Assembly (NCBI RefSeq): GCF_003008595.1
Contig: NZ_CP027669.1
Coordinates: forward strand, 2,356,001-2,420,000
Length of the DNA stretch: 64,000 nt
Source of the DNA: Simplicispira suum
Lineage (GTDB): Bacteria; Pseudomonadota; Gammaproteobacteria; Burkholderiales; Burkholderiaceae_C
Direction: 5' to 3'
This document shows positions 1 through 7,633 of the stretch, one piece after another (position 1 is the first letter of the stretch; each line of letters opens with the position of its first letter). A program made the position numbers and the translations under genes. Below the pieces are notes generated by a model, which did not search any database, had not been told where the DNA came from, and was given only the letters and a program-made list of their open reading frames with translations.

Positions 1-399
1 GACTTCACGCAGGACGTGGATCACGAACCTTCCCCGGAGCACATGATGTCTTTTAGCGCCCCCAAAAGCGCGTCGCCCGAGTCTGCGGCTGCGCGCACCG
101 AGCTGCGCAACTTGCTGCAGTCCGCCATCGAAGGCCTGCCGCCGATCTACCGCAGCGTGTTCATGCTGCGCGCCGTGCAGGAAATGAGCGTGGACGAAGC
201 AGCGTACTGCCTGCAGGTGAGCGATGCGGTGGTCAAAACGCGCTACCTGCGCGCCCGCTCCATGCTGCGCGATGCCCTTGGCGCGCAAATCGAATCCCAT
301 GCCGAGAGCGTCTTTGCCTTTGCTGGCGAGCGCTGTGACCAGGTCGTGCGCCACGTGCTGGCCGAACTGGAGCAGCGCAATCGCATTGTGCGGCCCTGA
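1..399 (+). CDS. ECF-type RNA polymerase sigma factor, C-terminal part (cut by window start)
   Basis: The reading frame is open from the first base and ends at 397-399, so only the C-terminal part (about 132 residues) is visible. A GTG at 16 is available but is unlikely to be the true start. The visible part fits sigma-70 region 4: a helix with LPPIYRSVFMLRAVQEMS is followed by the helix-turn-helix stretch DEAAYCLQVSDAVVKTRYLRAR, which in ECF factors reads the -35 element. Residues after about 95 form a tail typical of betaproteobacterial ECF factors. The two genes downstream on the same strand encode exported ferritin-like and cytochrome c proteins, so they may belong to its regulon or operon. 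No anti-sigma gene is visible in the window. The family call is firm; the subgroup cannot be given. Confidence 0.85.
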   Translation, partial: DFTQDVDHEPSPEHMMSFSAPKSASPESAAARTELRNLLQSAIEGLPPIYRSVFMLRAVQEMSVDEAAYCLQVSDAVVKTRYLRARSMLRDALGAQIESHAESVFAFAGERCDQVVRHVLAELEQRNRIVRP

Positions 400-437
400 A
401 TGCGGGGTCCAAGTTTTATCAACCCACGGAGAACATC

Positions 438-1031
438 ATGAAGAACACTTCCATCTACGTCCCTTCGCAAGCCCTGTTCCTCTCGCGCCGCCGCGCCATG
501 TCGGTCTCTGGTGCGGCCGTGCTCTCGGCAAGCGCCGTGGCCTTGCTGGGCGGGCGCGACGCGCTGGCGGCCGGCGCCAAGGTCAGCGGCAAAGAGCTCG
601 AGGCCGATGTGCGCATCCTCAATTCCGCGCTGGGCGCCGAACTGGAGGCCATTGCCGCCTACCAGGTGGGGGCCGAGAGCGGATTGCTCAGCAAAGGCGT
701 GTTGCCGGTGGCTGTGCAGTTCCAGGGCCACCACAAGGAGCATGCGGCCGCGATTGCCGCGGTGGTGGAGAAACTCGGCGGAAAGCCTGTAGCTGCCAAG
801 GAAAAGTACCAGTTTCCAGTGGAAAAACTCAAAGCGGAAGCCGATGTGCTGCGTTTTGCCGCAGGTCTGGAGCGCGGCGCGATCTCGGCCTACCTGGGCG
901 CTGTGCCCCTGTTTGCCGACCGCAACCTGGCGCAAGTGGCGGCCAGCATTCTGGGCGACGAAGCCATGCACTGGGCCGTGCTGCGCCAGGTGCTCGGCGA
1001 GTCTCCTGTGCCTTCGGCTTTCATGTCATGA
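438..1031 (+). CDS. Tat-exported ferritin-like domain protein
   Basis: The 197-residue product starts with a twin-arginine-like signal (SRRRAM near residue 17, then a hydrophobic stretch ending in DALAAG around residue 45), so it is probably exported folded. The mature part is a four-helix ferritin-like domain: LGAELEAIAAYQ in helix 1, HHKEHAAA in helix 2, LERGAISAY in helix 3 and GDEAMHWAVLR in helix 4. The acidic and His residues, including an ExxH pattern in helix 4, could hold a di-iron centre. The stop codon overlaps the next start (ATGA at 1028-1031), so it is translationally coupled to the cytochrome gene. Role inferred: periplasmic metal or redox stress protein. The substrate is unknown. 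Confidence 0.8.
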   Translation: MKNTSIYVPSQALFLSRRRAMSVSGAAVLSASAVALLGGRDALAAGAKVSGKELEADVRILNSALGAELEAIAAYQVGAESGLLSKGVLPVAVQFQGHHKEHAAAIAAVVEKLGGKPVAAKEKYQFPVEKLKAEADVLRFAAGLERGAISAYLGAVPLFADRNLAQVAASILGDEAMHWAVLRQVLGESPVPSAFMS

Positions 1032-1438
1032 AACCGTGCTGGCTTTCTCTGGCTCTGGGGCTGGCAGGCAGCCTGCTAGCGACCACAGCCAGCGCGGCGC
1101 CGGACGCAGCGGCGCTGGCACGCGGCGAGCAGGTCTATGCGCGCTGCGCCGCCTGCCACGCCATTGAGGCCAACCGGACCGGCCCGCAGCACTGTGGACT
1201 GTTTGGGCGCCGCGCCGGGACGGCGCCTGGGTACGCGGACTATTCCAAGGCGATGCGCGCAAGCACTACGGTGTGGAATGAGAAGTCGCTCAACGTCTTT
1301 CTGAGAGATCCCATGAAAGCCGTGCCCGGAACCGCCATGGGCTATGCCGGAGTGAAGGACGACGCCGAGCGTGCCGACCTGATCGCGTGGTTGAAACAGG
1401 CTTCGCGTCCCGGTGTGGCGTGCACCGTTCGGCACTGA
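1028..1438 (+). CDS. Small periplasmic class I cytochrome c
   Basis: The 136-residue protein begins with a Sec signal peptide (about 23 residues, ending in TASAAPD). It carries one heme c site, CAACH, shortly after the signal, and a downstream Met in PGTAMGYAG that can act as the distal ligand. The overall plan matches cytochrome c2/c550-type electron carriers (GLFGRRAGTAPGYADYS and W in LIAWLKQ). The start was chosen at 1028 because it follows a signal peptide and overlaps the stop of the ferritin-like gene by four bases. The same frame is open far upstream, but that part is a shadow of the other two genes. It probably exchanges electrons with the ferritin-like protein or a periplasmic oxidase; this is an inference from coupling. 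Confidence 0.88.
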   Translation: MKPCWLSLALGLAGSLLATTASAAPDAAALARGEQVYARCAACHAIEANRTGPQHCGLFGRRAGTAPGYADYSKAMRASTTVWNEKSLNVFLRDPMKAVPGTAMGYAGVKDDAERADLIAWLKQASRPGVACTVRH

Positions 1439-1478
1439 GCCAGGTTTGCACGGGGACTTCGTGCTGCTTCGGTGGTTC

Positions 1479-2084
1479 TCAGGCCAATCGCAGAAACCGC
1501 GCTACATCAGGCAGATGCTGCGCGAAATTGCTTAGTGCATGGTCACCGCCTTCGAGCAGGGTGATTTGCGCATCCGCGTAACGTCCCGCCATTTCACGCC
1601 AGTCCAGCACCTCGTCCCCTTTGGCGATGATGGCCATCTGTCGTGCTGCCGGGGGCCGGCCCCGCAGGTCCAGGGCGCGCAGCTCATCGACGAACTCCGG
1701 CGCGAAATAGAAATGCTCGGCCGGGTCGTGCCAGCTGGTCTGGTCCCCAATGTGGTGCGCCAGATCGCGCGCCGGGTCCACGGCCGGGTTCAGCAATACG
1801 CTGGGGCAGCGCGCCTGCTGCGCCACCCAGTTGGCGTAGTAGCCGCCCAGCGAGGAGCCTATGACGGCCATGCTGGCGTGGGGCCAGGGGGCAATGCCTT
1901 GGCTTAGCATGTTCATTGCAGTGCGGGGGGATGGAGGCAGCTGCGGGCACCAGAATTGGACGCGGGGATGCTGTTCTGCCACATACGAGGCCATGAGGCG
2001 CGCCTTGGCCGATTGGGGCGATGAGCGAAAGCCGTGCAGGTAAAGCAGGTGCGTGGTGGGGACGGACGTATGCAGCGATTCCAT
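1479..2084 (-). CDS. YqiA-type alpha/beta-hydrolase esterase
   Basis: The 201-residue protein belongs to the YqiA/UPF0227 esterase family, a small alpha/beta hydrolase of the cytosol. Visible landmarks are LLYLHGFRSSP near the N terminus (oxyanion-hole strand), the nucleophile elbow GSSLGGYYA, an acid residue in AKGDEVLDW, and the catalytic His in GGDHALSNF near the C terminus. The frame is open further upstream, but ATG at 2084 places the hydrolase core immediately after a short leader, as in family members. It is convergent with the cytochrome gene and divergent from rodA. The physiological ester is unknown. Confidence 0.85.
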   Translation of the reverse strand: MESLHTSVPTTHLLYLHGFRSSPQSAKARLMASYVAEQHPRVQFWCPQLPPSPRTAMNMLSQGIAPWPHASMAVIGSSLGGYYANWVAQQARCPSVLLNPAVDPARDLAHHIGDQTSWHDPAEHFYFAPEFVDELRALDLRGRPPAARQMAIIAKGDEVLDWREMAGRYADAQITLLEGGDHALSNFAQHLPDVARFLRLA

Positions 2085-2139
2085 CAAGTGATTGTCTGCG
2101 AGCCGGACGCAAAAGGGCGGGCCGCGATAATCGCCCCCC

Positions 2140-3300
2140 ATGGAAACCACGATCAACCAACCTACGCTGCTGGCACGCGTCCTGCCGCTGTTTCGTGGCT
2201 TTGACGGCTGGCTGCTGCTGCTGGTGCTGGTTCTGGCTGGTGCGGGGCTGCTGGCGATGTACTCCTCCGGCTACGACCACGGCACCCGCTTTGCCGACCA
2301 TGGACGCAACATGCTGATTGCTCTTGCGCTGCTGTTTGTCGTGGCGCAGATTCCGCCGCAGCGGTTGATGGCGTTGGCTCCGCCGATCTACGCCGCTGGT
2401 GTCGCGCTGCTGGTGGCCGTGGCGGTGGCCGGCATCACCAAGAAGGGCGCGCAGCGCTGGATTGACCTGGGGGTGGTGATCCAGCCGAGCGAGCTGCTCA
2501 AAATCGGCATGCCCTTGATGCTGGCATGGTGGTTCCAGAAACGCGAGGGACAACTGCGTGCGGTGGACTTTGCCGTGGCAGGGCTGCTGCTGGCCATGCC
2601 GGTGGGCCTGATCATGAAGCAGCCCGATTTGGGAACGTCGCTTTTGGTGCTGGCGGCGGGCCTGTCAGTCATCTTTTTTGCCGGCTTGTCCTGGAAGCTG
2701 GTGCTGCCGCCCGTCTTGCTGGGCGCCGTCGGCATTGCGCTGATCGTCGGGTTCGAGCCGCAGTTGTGCGCCGAAGGCGTGCGCTGGCCGGTGCTGCACG
2801 ACTACCAGCAGCAGCGCATCTGCACGCTGCTGGATCCGACGCGGGATCCGCTGGGCAAGGGCTTTCACATCATTCAGGGGATGATCGCCATCGGTTCCGG
2901 GGGGACCTTTGGCAAAGGCTTCATGGCTGGCACGCAGACACACCTGGAGTTCATTCCCGAACGCACAACAGACTTTATTTTTGCCGCATTTTCCGAGGAG
3001 TTCGGTCTGATCGGCAATCTGGTGCTTATCGCCTGCTTTCTGCTGCTGGTCTGGCGCGGCTTGGCCATTGCCATGCACGCGAGCACCTTGTTTTCCCGCC
3101 TGATGGCTGCGGCTGTTTCCATGATTTTCTTCACCTACGCCTTCGTCAATATGGGCATGGTGAGCGGTATCTTGCCGGTGGTGGGCGTGCCCCTGCCTTT
3201 CATCAGCTACGGCGGTACGGCCATGGTGACGCTGGGTTTGTCGCTGGGCATTCTGATGTCCATCGTGCGCTCGCAGCGTGATCTGTCCCAGGCACGCTGA
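2140..3300 (+). CDS. rodA: Rod shape-determining SEDS glycosyltransferase RodA
   Basis: The 386-residue integral membrane protein has about ten hydrophobic segments and the SEDS family signature. RodA polymerises lipid II glycan strands in the elongation complex together with PBP2, MreB, MreC and MreD. Characteristic stretches are KKGAQRWIDLG with the following QPSEL, a conserved MKQPDLGTSL, a periplasmic loop with DPTRDPLGKG, the EFIPERTTDF segment, and a final GVPLPFISYGGTAM. The usual partner genes mreBCD and mrdA are not in view, and probably lie outside the window or elsewhere. The gene stands alone, divergent from the YqiA gene, with only 55 bases between the starts. Confidence 0.95.
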   Translation: METTINQPTLLARVLPLFRGFDGWLLLLVLVLAGAGLLAMYSSGYDHGTRFADHGRNMLIALALLFVVAQIPPQRLMALAPPIYAAGVALLVAVAVAGITKKGAQRWIDLGVVIQPSELLKIGMPLMLAWWFQKREGQLRAVDFAVAGLLLAMPVGLIMKQPDLGTSLLVLAAGLSVIFFAGLSWKLVLPPVLLGAVGIALIVGFEPQLCAEGVRWPVLHDYQQQRICTLLDPTRDPLGKGFHIIQGMIAIGSGGTFGKGFMAGTQTHLEFIPERTTDFIFAAFSEEFGLIGNLVLIACFLLLVWRGLAIAMHASTLFSRLMAAAVSMIFFTYAFVNMGMVSGILPVVGVPLPFISYGGTAMVTLGLSLGILMSIVRSQRDLSQAR

Positions 3301-3386
3301 TGGGCGTTGGCGGGCGCCTTGCCATATCGACTCCCGGAAGGTACAAGGCAGGGGCCAAGCCGTTTTGGTGCAATGAGGAGATCCGC

Positions 3387-3722
3387 ATGGCCGCAAGGTT
3401 CGAGCTGAAAAAAACCCGGAACGAAAAATTCGTGTTCAACCTGCTGGCGGCGAACGGCCAGGTGGTGTTGACCAGCGAGACCTATGAGTCCAAAGCCAGC
3501 GCGCTGGGCGGCATCGAATCGGTGCGAAAAAACGGGCCCGACGACACGCGCTACGGCCGGCTGTCGGCCAAGGACGGCTCCCCTTACTTCACGCTCAAGG
3601 CGCTCAACGGCCAGGTCATCGGCCAAAGCCAGATGTATTCGGGCGCCAAAGCGCGCGATGGCGGCATCGAGTCGGTGCAGGCCAACGCCGCCAGCGCGGC
3701 ACTGGACGATCAGACGCTCTGA
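3387..3722 (+). CDS. YegP-like DUF1508 tandem-domain protein
   Basis: The 111-residue protein contains two copies of the small DUF1508 fold, each with an F-x-L-x-A-x-NGQV-type strand: FVFNLLAANGQVVL in the first half and YFTLKALNGQVIGQS in the second. Each copy ends in a GGIESV helix. The start at 3387 is supported by GAGGAG at 3374-3379, seven bases upstream. The longer upstream reading is not family-like. YegP homologues are small cytosolic proteins of unknown biochemical role. Nothing in the neighbourhood (rodA before, tldD after) points to a function. Confidence 0.85.
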   Translation: MAARFELKKTRNEKFVFNLLAANGQVVLTSETYESKASALGGIESVRKNGPDDTRYGRLSAKDGSPYFTLKALNGQVIGQSQMYSGAKARDGGIESVQANAASAALDDQTL

Positions 3723-3789
3723 GCGTTCCCCGGTGTGGGAACTGCGGCGCGCTGGGCGGGGTTTTGGGGCCGCGCCCTAAAATGCCTTG

Positions 3790-5274
3790 ATGAGTACCCG
3801 TACCCCTTCTGCCGCATCCCACGCGGCCCCCACGCGCGAGCGCATCGACCTGGCCGCGAGCCTGCTGCTGACCCCTTTCGGTCTGGACGAGAGCCACCTT
3901 GCACGCGCGCTGGCTGAGATTCGCGCGCACCGCGTGGACGACGCCGATCTGTACTTTCAGACGACCCGCAGCGAGGGCTGGAGCCTGGAGGAGGGGATCG
4001 TCAAGACCGGCTCCTTCTCGATTGACCAGGGCGTGGGCGTGCGCGCCGTCAGCGGCGAGAAAACGGCGTTTGCCTATTCCGATGACATTTCTGAAGCCTC
4101 GCTGCTTGATGCGGCCCGAACCGTGCGGTCAATTTCGGCATCCGCGCAGCAGGGACGCGCGCGAATAGCTTCTAAAAAGATAGCAAAAAGCCGATCGCTG
4201 TATGTCGGCATTGACCCCATTGGCACCCTGGGCAGCGCCGACAAGGTGGCACTCCTGGAGCGTGCCGAGCAGCGCGCCCGCGCCAAGGACCCGCGCGTGG
4301 CGCAGGTCATGGCCGGGCTGGCGAGCGAGTACGACGTGGTGCTGGTGGCGCGCGCCGACGGCACGCTGGCAGCCGACATCCGCCCCCTGGTGCGCCTGTC
4401 GGTCACGGTGATTGCCGAGCAGGACGGCCGGCGCGAAATGGGTTCGGCGGGCGGCGGCGGACGCTTTGGCCTGGCGTATTTCGACGACGAACAAATCGCC
4501 CAGTACGTGGACGAGGCCGTGAATGCAGCCCTGGTCAATCTCGAGTCGCGCCCGGCGCCGGCCGGCGAAATGACGGTGGTCCTCGGCCCCGGATGGCCCG
4601 GCATCCTGCTGCACGAAGCCATCGGCCACGGTCTGGAGGGCGACTTCAACCGCAAAGGGTCCAGCGCTTTTAGCGGCCGCATTGGCCAGCGCGTGGCGGC
4701 CAAGGGCGTCACGGTGCTCGACGACGGCACGCTGCCAGACCGGCGCGGCTCGCTCAACGTGGACGACGAGGGCCACACCAGCGGGCGCAACGTGCTGATC
4801 GAGGACGGCATTCTCAAGGGCTACATCCAGGATTCGCTCAATGCCCGCCTGATGGGCGTGGCCCCCACCGGCAACGGCCGGCGCGAGAGTTACGCGCACA
4901 TCCCCATGCCGCGCATGACCAACACCTACATGCTGGGCGGCGACAAGGACCCCAAGGAAATCGTCGCCAGCATCAAGAAGGGCCTGTACGCCACCAACTT
5001 CGGTGGGGGGCAGGTGGACATCACCTCGGGCAAATTCGTGTTCTCGGCCAGCGAAGCTTTCTGGGTCGAAAACGGAAAGATCCAATACCCGGTCAAGGGC
5101 GCCACCATCATTGGCAGCGGTCCCGAATCGCTCAAGCGCGTGGGCATGATCGGCAACGACATGCGGCTCGACAGCGGTGTCGGCACCTGCGGCAAGGAAG
5201 GCCAAAGCGTGCCTGTCGGCGTTGGCCAGCCCACCCTGCGCATCGATGGGCTGACGGTGGGCGGAACCGCGTAA
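3790..5274 (+). CDS. tldD: Metalloprotease TldD
   Basis: The 494-residue protein is a member of the TldD/PmbA peptidase family. It carries the zinc motif HEAIGHG at residues 275-281 and the conserved C-terminal segments SASEAFWVENG and GIGND-like MIGNDMRLDSGVGTCGKEGQSVPVGVGQPTLRI (read as separate strands). TldD works with TldE (PmbA) to degrade small unfolded or modified peptides; pmbA is not in this window. ATG at 3790 is preferred over the TTG three bases upstream. A short AT-rich insertion-like patch at 4160-4192 encodes a Lys/Ser-rich loop and resembles an end of the dispersed repeat found elsewhere here. A -10-like TAAAAT lies a few bases before the start. Confidence 0.94.
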   Translation: MSTRTPSAASHAAPTRERIDLAASLLLTPFGLDESHLARALAEIRAHRVDDADLYFQTTRSEGWSLEEGIVKTGSFSIDQGVGVRAVSGEKTAFAYSDDISEASLLDAARTVRSISASAQQGRARIASKKIAKSRSLYVGIDPIGTLGSADKVALLERAEQRARAKDPRVAQVMAGLASEYDVVLVARADGTLAADIRPLVRLSVTVIAEQDGRREMGSAGGGGRFGLAYFDDEQIAQYVDEAVNAALVNLESRPAPAGEMTVVLGPGWPGILLHEAIGHGLEGDFNRKGSSAFSGRIGQRVAAKGVTVLDDGTLPDRRGSLNVDDEGHTSGRNVLIEDGILKGYIQDSLNARLMGVAPTGNGRRESYAHIPMPRMTNTYMLGGDKDPKEIVASIKKGLYATNFGGGQVDITSGKFVFSASEAFWVENGKIQYPVKGATIIGSGPESLKRVGMIGNDMRLDSGVGTCGKEGQSVPVGVGQPTLRIDGLTVGGTA

Positions 5275-5315
5275 ACCAAGGTCCGAGCCGCAGCAGCCTC
5301 GCGCACAATGCGGCC

Positions 5316-5867
5316 ATGGTCGCATCGCGTTCCCGCTCGCAGCTCACCGTCCAGTCGTTTGGCGACGTCAGCCGCTTTTTGCGCTCGGGCGTGGCCGACG
5401 AAGAGTCGCGCCAGCTGCGCGACAGCATCGGTGCACTGGCTCTGCAGATAGACGACGCCATCACTACCCGCCGCGCGGCGCCAACCGCGCCGGCCGTGCC
5501 GGACACCCCGGAGATCACGCGCCAGGCGGCCAACCTGATGAAGTGCGTGCGCGAGCACCAGTTGTTCGTGACCGGCATGGGCTCGGCCTGGCACGCGCTG
5601 TACGAGATGGGTTCTTACCAGCTCGCGTTGCGCAGCCTGCGCCGTGCCGTCGAGGCCTGGCACCATGCGTTGGCGCAACGCAGCCCGCTGGAGGGGCCAG
5701 CGTTTGATCGTGTGGAGTTGCTGTCCTGGCGGACCCTGGGCGAGGGGCTGCTACTGATCGACATGTACGAGCAGGGCGAGAACGTGCACAGCGAGCCGGC
5801 TTCTCGCCCCAAGCCCGGCAGCGCTTGGCAGCGTGCACTGGCCTGGTTGCGCCGCAGAAGAAAATAA
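5316..5867 (+). CDS. Conserved hypothetical protein
   Basis: I do not recognise this 183-residue protein. It is predicted to be soluble and mostly helical, with no signal peptide, no Cys-rich motif and one Cys. A Pro/Ala-rich linker sits around residues 50-68. A helical block follows (ITRQAANLMKCVREHQLFVTG, then YQLALRSLRRAVEAWHHAL). The end is very basic (WLRRRRK). It starts 42 bases after tldD on the same strand and ends just before the aroG leader, so it may be co-transcribed with tldD. The reading frame has normal high-GC codon use, which supports it as a real gene. Confidence 0.65.
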   Translation: MVASRSRSQLTVQSFGDVSRFLRSGVADEESRQLRDSIGALALQIDDAITTRRAAPTAPAVPDTPEITRQAANLMKCVREHQLFVTGMGSAWHALYEMGSYQLALRSLRRAVEAWHHALAQRSPLEGPAFDRVELLSWRTLGEGLLLIDMYEQGENVHSEPASRPKPGSAWQRALAWLRRRRK

Positions 5868-5908
5868 ACTGGCAAATGACGCACCGGCGCTGTGATACAT
5901 TCGCGCCC

Positions 5909-5965
5909 ATGCATTTGCGCAGCGCTTTCTACTTTTGGTTTTGGTTCTCGGTCCCTGGCGGATGA
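5909..5965 (+). CDS. Aromatic-rich leader peptide of the DAHP synthase gene
   Basis: A short frame of 18 codons reads MHLRSAFYFWFWFSVPGG. Seven consecutive codons (5927-5947) specify only Phe, Tyr or Trp. It sits 112 bases ahead of the DAHP synthase start and directly upstream of a perfect intrinsic terminator. This is the layout of transcription attenuation by ribosome stalling, where scarcity of charged aromatic tRNA would halt translation and prevent termination. There is no clear Shine-Dalgarno before the ATG. A -10-like GATACAT ends only eight bases before it, so the leader might be read from a nearly leaderless transcript. Confidence 0.75.
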   Translation: MHLRSAFYFWFWFSVPGG

Positions 5966-6040
5966 GAGGCAAGCGCGCAAGCACCTGAACACTTCCCACC
6001 CAACCGCCGACGCTGCAAAGCCCGGCGGTTTTTTGTTTTT
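5956..6040 (+). promoter_or_regulatory. Transcription attenuator ahead of aroG
   Basis: The terminator stem is AACCGCCG at 6002-6009 with CGGCGGTT at 6023-6030, a perfect 8-bp helix, followed by TTTTGTTTTT. A competing pairing is possible between UGGCGG at 5956-5961, inside the last leader codons, and CCGCCG at 6004-6009 (five Watson-Crick pairs plus one wobble). A ribosome stalled on the aromatic codons would leave 5956-5961 free and favour this antiterminator. A ribosome reaching the stop at 5963 would cover it and allow termination. The pairing is seen in the sequence; the regulatory logic is inference. Confidence 0.72.
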
Positions 6041-6077
6041 CCGATCTCCTCTTTTTTACATTTTTCGAAAGAGTTCC

Positions 6078-7205
6078 ATGACTGCAGCAGCACACCCTTC
6101 CAGCGATGCCTGGTACCGAAGCGTCGAGAAAACCAGCGAAACCGACGACGAACGCATCAAGGAAATCACCGTGTTGCCACCCCCAGAGCATCTGATCCGC
6201 TTCTTCCCGATTCGCGGAACCAAGGCCGAGAGCCTGATCAAGCGCACGCGGCGCAGCATCCACGACATCATGGCCGGCAAGGACGATCGCCTGCTGGTGG
6301 TCATCGGTCCGTGCTCCATCCACAACCCGGAAGCGGCGCTGGACTATGCCCGCAAGCTGCAGACGGCGCGCGAAAGGTACAAGGACACTCTGGAAATCGT
6401 GATGCGCGTGTACTTTGAAAAACCGCGCACCACGGTGGGCTGGAAAGGCCTCATCAACGATCCCTACCTGGACGAGAGCTACCGCATCGACGAAGGCCTG
6501 CGCATCGCGCGCCAGCTGCTGATCGACATCAACCGCCTGGGCGTGCCGGCGGGCAGCGAGTTCCTCGACGTGATCTCGCCCCAGTACATCGGTGATCTGA
6601 TCAGCTGGGGCGCCATCGGCGCGCGCACCACCGAAAGCCAGGTGCACCGCGAGCTGGCGTCGGGCCTGTCGGCACCCATCGGCTTCAAGAACGGCACCGA
6701 TGGCAACATCCGCATCGCCACCGACGCCATCCAGTCGGCCAGCCGCGGTCACCACTTTTTGTCGGTGCACAAGAACGGCCAGGTGGCGATTGTCGATACC
6801 AAGGGCAACAAGGATTGCCACGTGATCCTGCGCGGCGGCAAGACGCCCAACTACGACGCCGCCAGCGTGGCGGCTGCGTGCAAGGACCTCGGAGCCGCCA
6901 AACTGCCAGCGACCTTGATGGTCGACTGCAGCCACGCCAACAGCAGCAAACAGCACGAACGCCAGCAGGATGTGGCGCGCGACATTGCGGCGCAAGTGGC
7001 TGCGGGCTCGCGCAGCGTCTTCGGTTTGATGATCGAGAGCCATCTGGTGGCGGGTGCCCAGAAGTTCACGCCCGGCAAAGACCAGCCCGCAGCGCTGACC
7101 TACGGTCAGAGCATTACCGATGCCTGCCTGGGCTGGGACGCGTCACTGGCCACGTTGGAAGAACTCGCGGCTGCGGTCACCACCCGGCGCAAGGCGGCGG
7201 TGTAA
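6078..7205 (+). CDS. aroG: 3-deoxy-7-phosphoheptulonate (DAHP) synthase, class I
   Basis: This 375-residue enzyme condenses phosphoenolpyruvate with erythrose 4-phosphate, the first committed step of the shikimate pathway. Class I motifs are clear: VVIGPCSIHN near residue 75, YFEKPRTTVGWKGLINDP near 120, GARTTESQ near 185, GFKNGTDG near 205 and VDCSHANSSK near 285. The length equals the family norm of about 350-370. The start at 6078 follows a GAAAGAG ribosome site. The aromatic leader and terminator just upstream suggest attenuation control by several aromatic amino acids. Which amino acid inhibits the enzyme cannot be told from this reading, so the choice of aroG over aroF or aroH is by similarity only. 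Confidence 0.93.
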   Translation: MTAAAHPSSDAWYRSVEKTSETDDERIKEITVLPPPEHLIRFFPIRGTKAESLIKRTRRSIHDIMAGKDDRLLVVIGPCSIHNPEAALDYARKLQTARERYKDTLEIVMRVYFEKPRTTVGWKGLINDPYLDESYRIDEGLRIARQLLIDINRLGVPAGSEFLDVISPQYIGDLISWGAIGARTTESQVHRELASGLSAPIGFKNGTDGNIRIATDAIQSASRGHHFLSVHKNGQVAIVDTKGNKDCHVILRGGKTPNYDAASVAAACKDLGAAKLPATLMVDCSHANSSKQHERQQDVARDIAAQVAAGSRSVFGLMIESHLVAGAQKFTPGKDQPAALTYGQSITDACLGWDASLATLEELAAAVTTRRKAAV

Positions 7206-7265
7206 GCTTGTTTTTGTGAAGCCGGGCAGGCGCCCGACCCGTTCGTTTCAAAAGAAAGGCCCACC

Positions 7266-7577
7266 ATGCACAGCGAAGTGTCGGTCACCGTCGACCGCAA
7301 CCAGGAATTTCGTTTCGACCTCGAAGGCCACGAGGCGATGCCATCCGATGTGGCGCGCCGCTGGCTGGACGATGAATTCACGCGCCTCGAATGCGAGCCC
7401 CTGCGCGCCAGCGGAAAACTGCTGCTGGCCGACAAGGTGCTGACCGTGGCGCGCGCAGCCGGACCGGTATTGTTGGCCGACCCGGACTGGTTTCAGAAAT
7501 TTGCGCGCGCCACCAGCGGCGCCCTGGCCAAGACCGTGGTGCGCATCGACCTGCCTTCCATGGCCATCAGTTATTAG
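7266..7577 (+). CDS. Small conserved hypothetical protein
   Basis: The 103-residue acidic protein is not recognised. It starts well (AAGAAAGG upstream at 7253-7260) and reads with codon use like its neighbours. The N-terminal half holds VSVTVDRNQEFRFDLEGHEAMPSDVARRWLDDEF. The C-terminal half has GKLLLADKVLTVARA and a possible amphipathic helix WFQKFARATSGAL. There is no signal peptide, membrane segment or Cys. It follows aroG by 60 bases on the same strand and ends against a dispersed repeat shared with the convergent mpl gene. Co-transcription with aroG is possible. No function is proposed. Confidence 0.6.
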   Translation: MHSEVSVTVDRNQEFRFDLEGHEAMPSDVARRWLDDEFTRLECEPLRASGKLLLADKVLTVARAAGPVLLADPDWFQKFARATSGALAKTVVRIDLPSMAISY

Positions 7578-7633
7578 AAAAAATGGCATTTAGCGCTTAC
7601 TACGTAAGCGTTGAACGCTATTTAAACAGTAGC
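7578..7633 (+). repeat. Dispersed palindromic repeat, copy 1 (direct orientation)
   Basis: The copy has the core TAGCGCTTACTACGTAAGCG, an almost perfect inverted repeat, followed by a decayed arm ending in AACGCTATTTAAACAG. It fills the space between the convergent unknown gene and mpl. The TAA stop of mpl (7622-7624) lies inside it. Confidence 0.65.

Noticed and set aside
224..1027. Long in-frame extension upstream of the cytochrome c start
   Set aside because: It is an Arg/Ala/Gly-rich shadow of the sigma factor and ferritin-like genes in another frame. The signal peptide fixes the real start at 1028.
4129..5325. Long minus-strand frame opposite tldD
   Set aside because: It is a His/Ala-rich shadow without family features.
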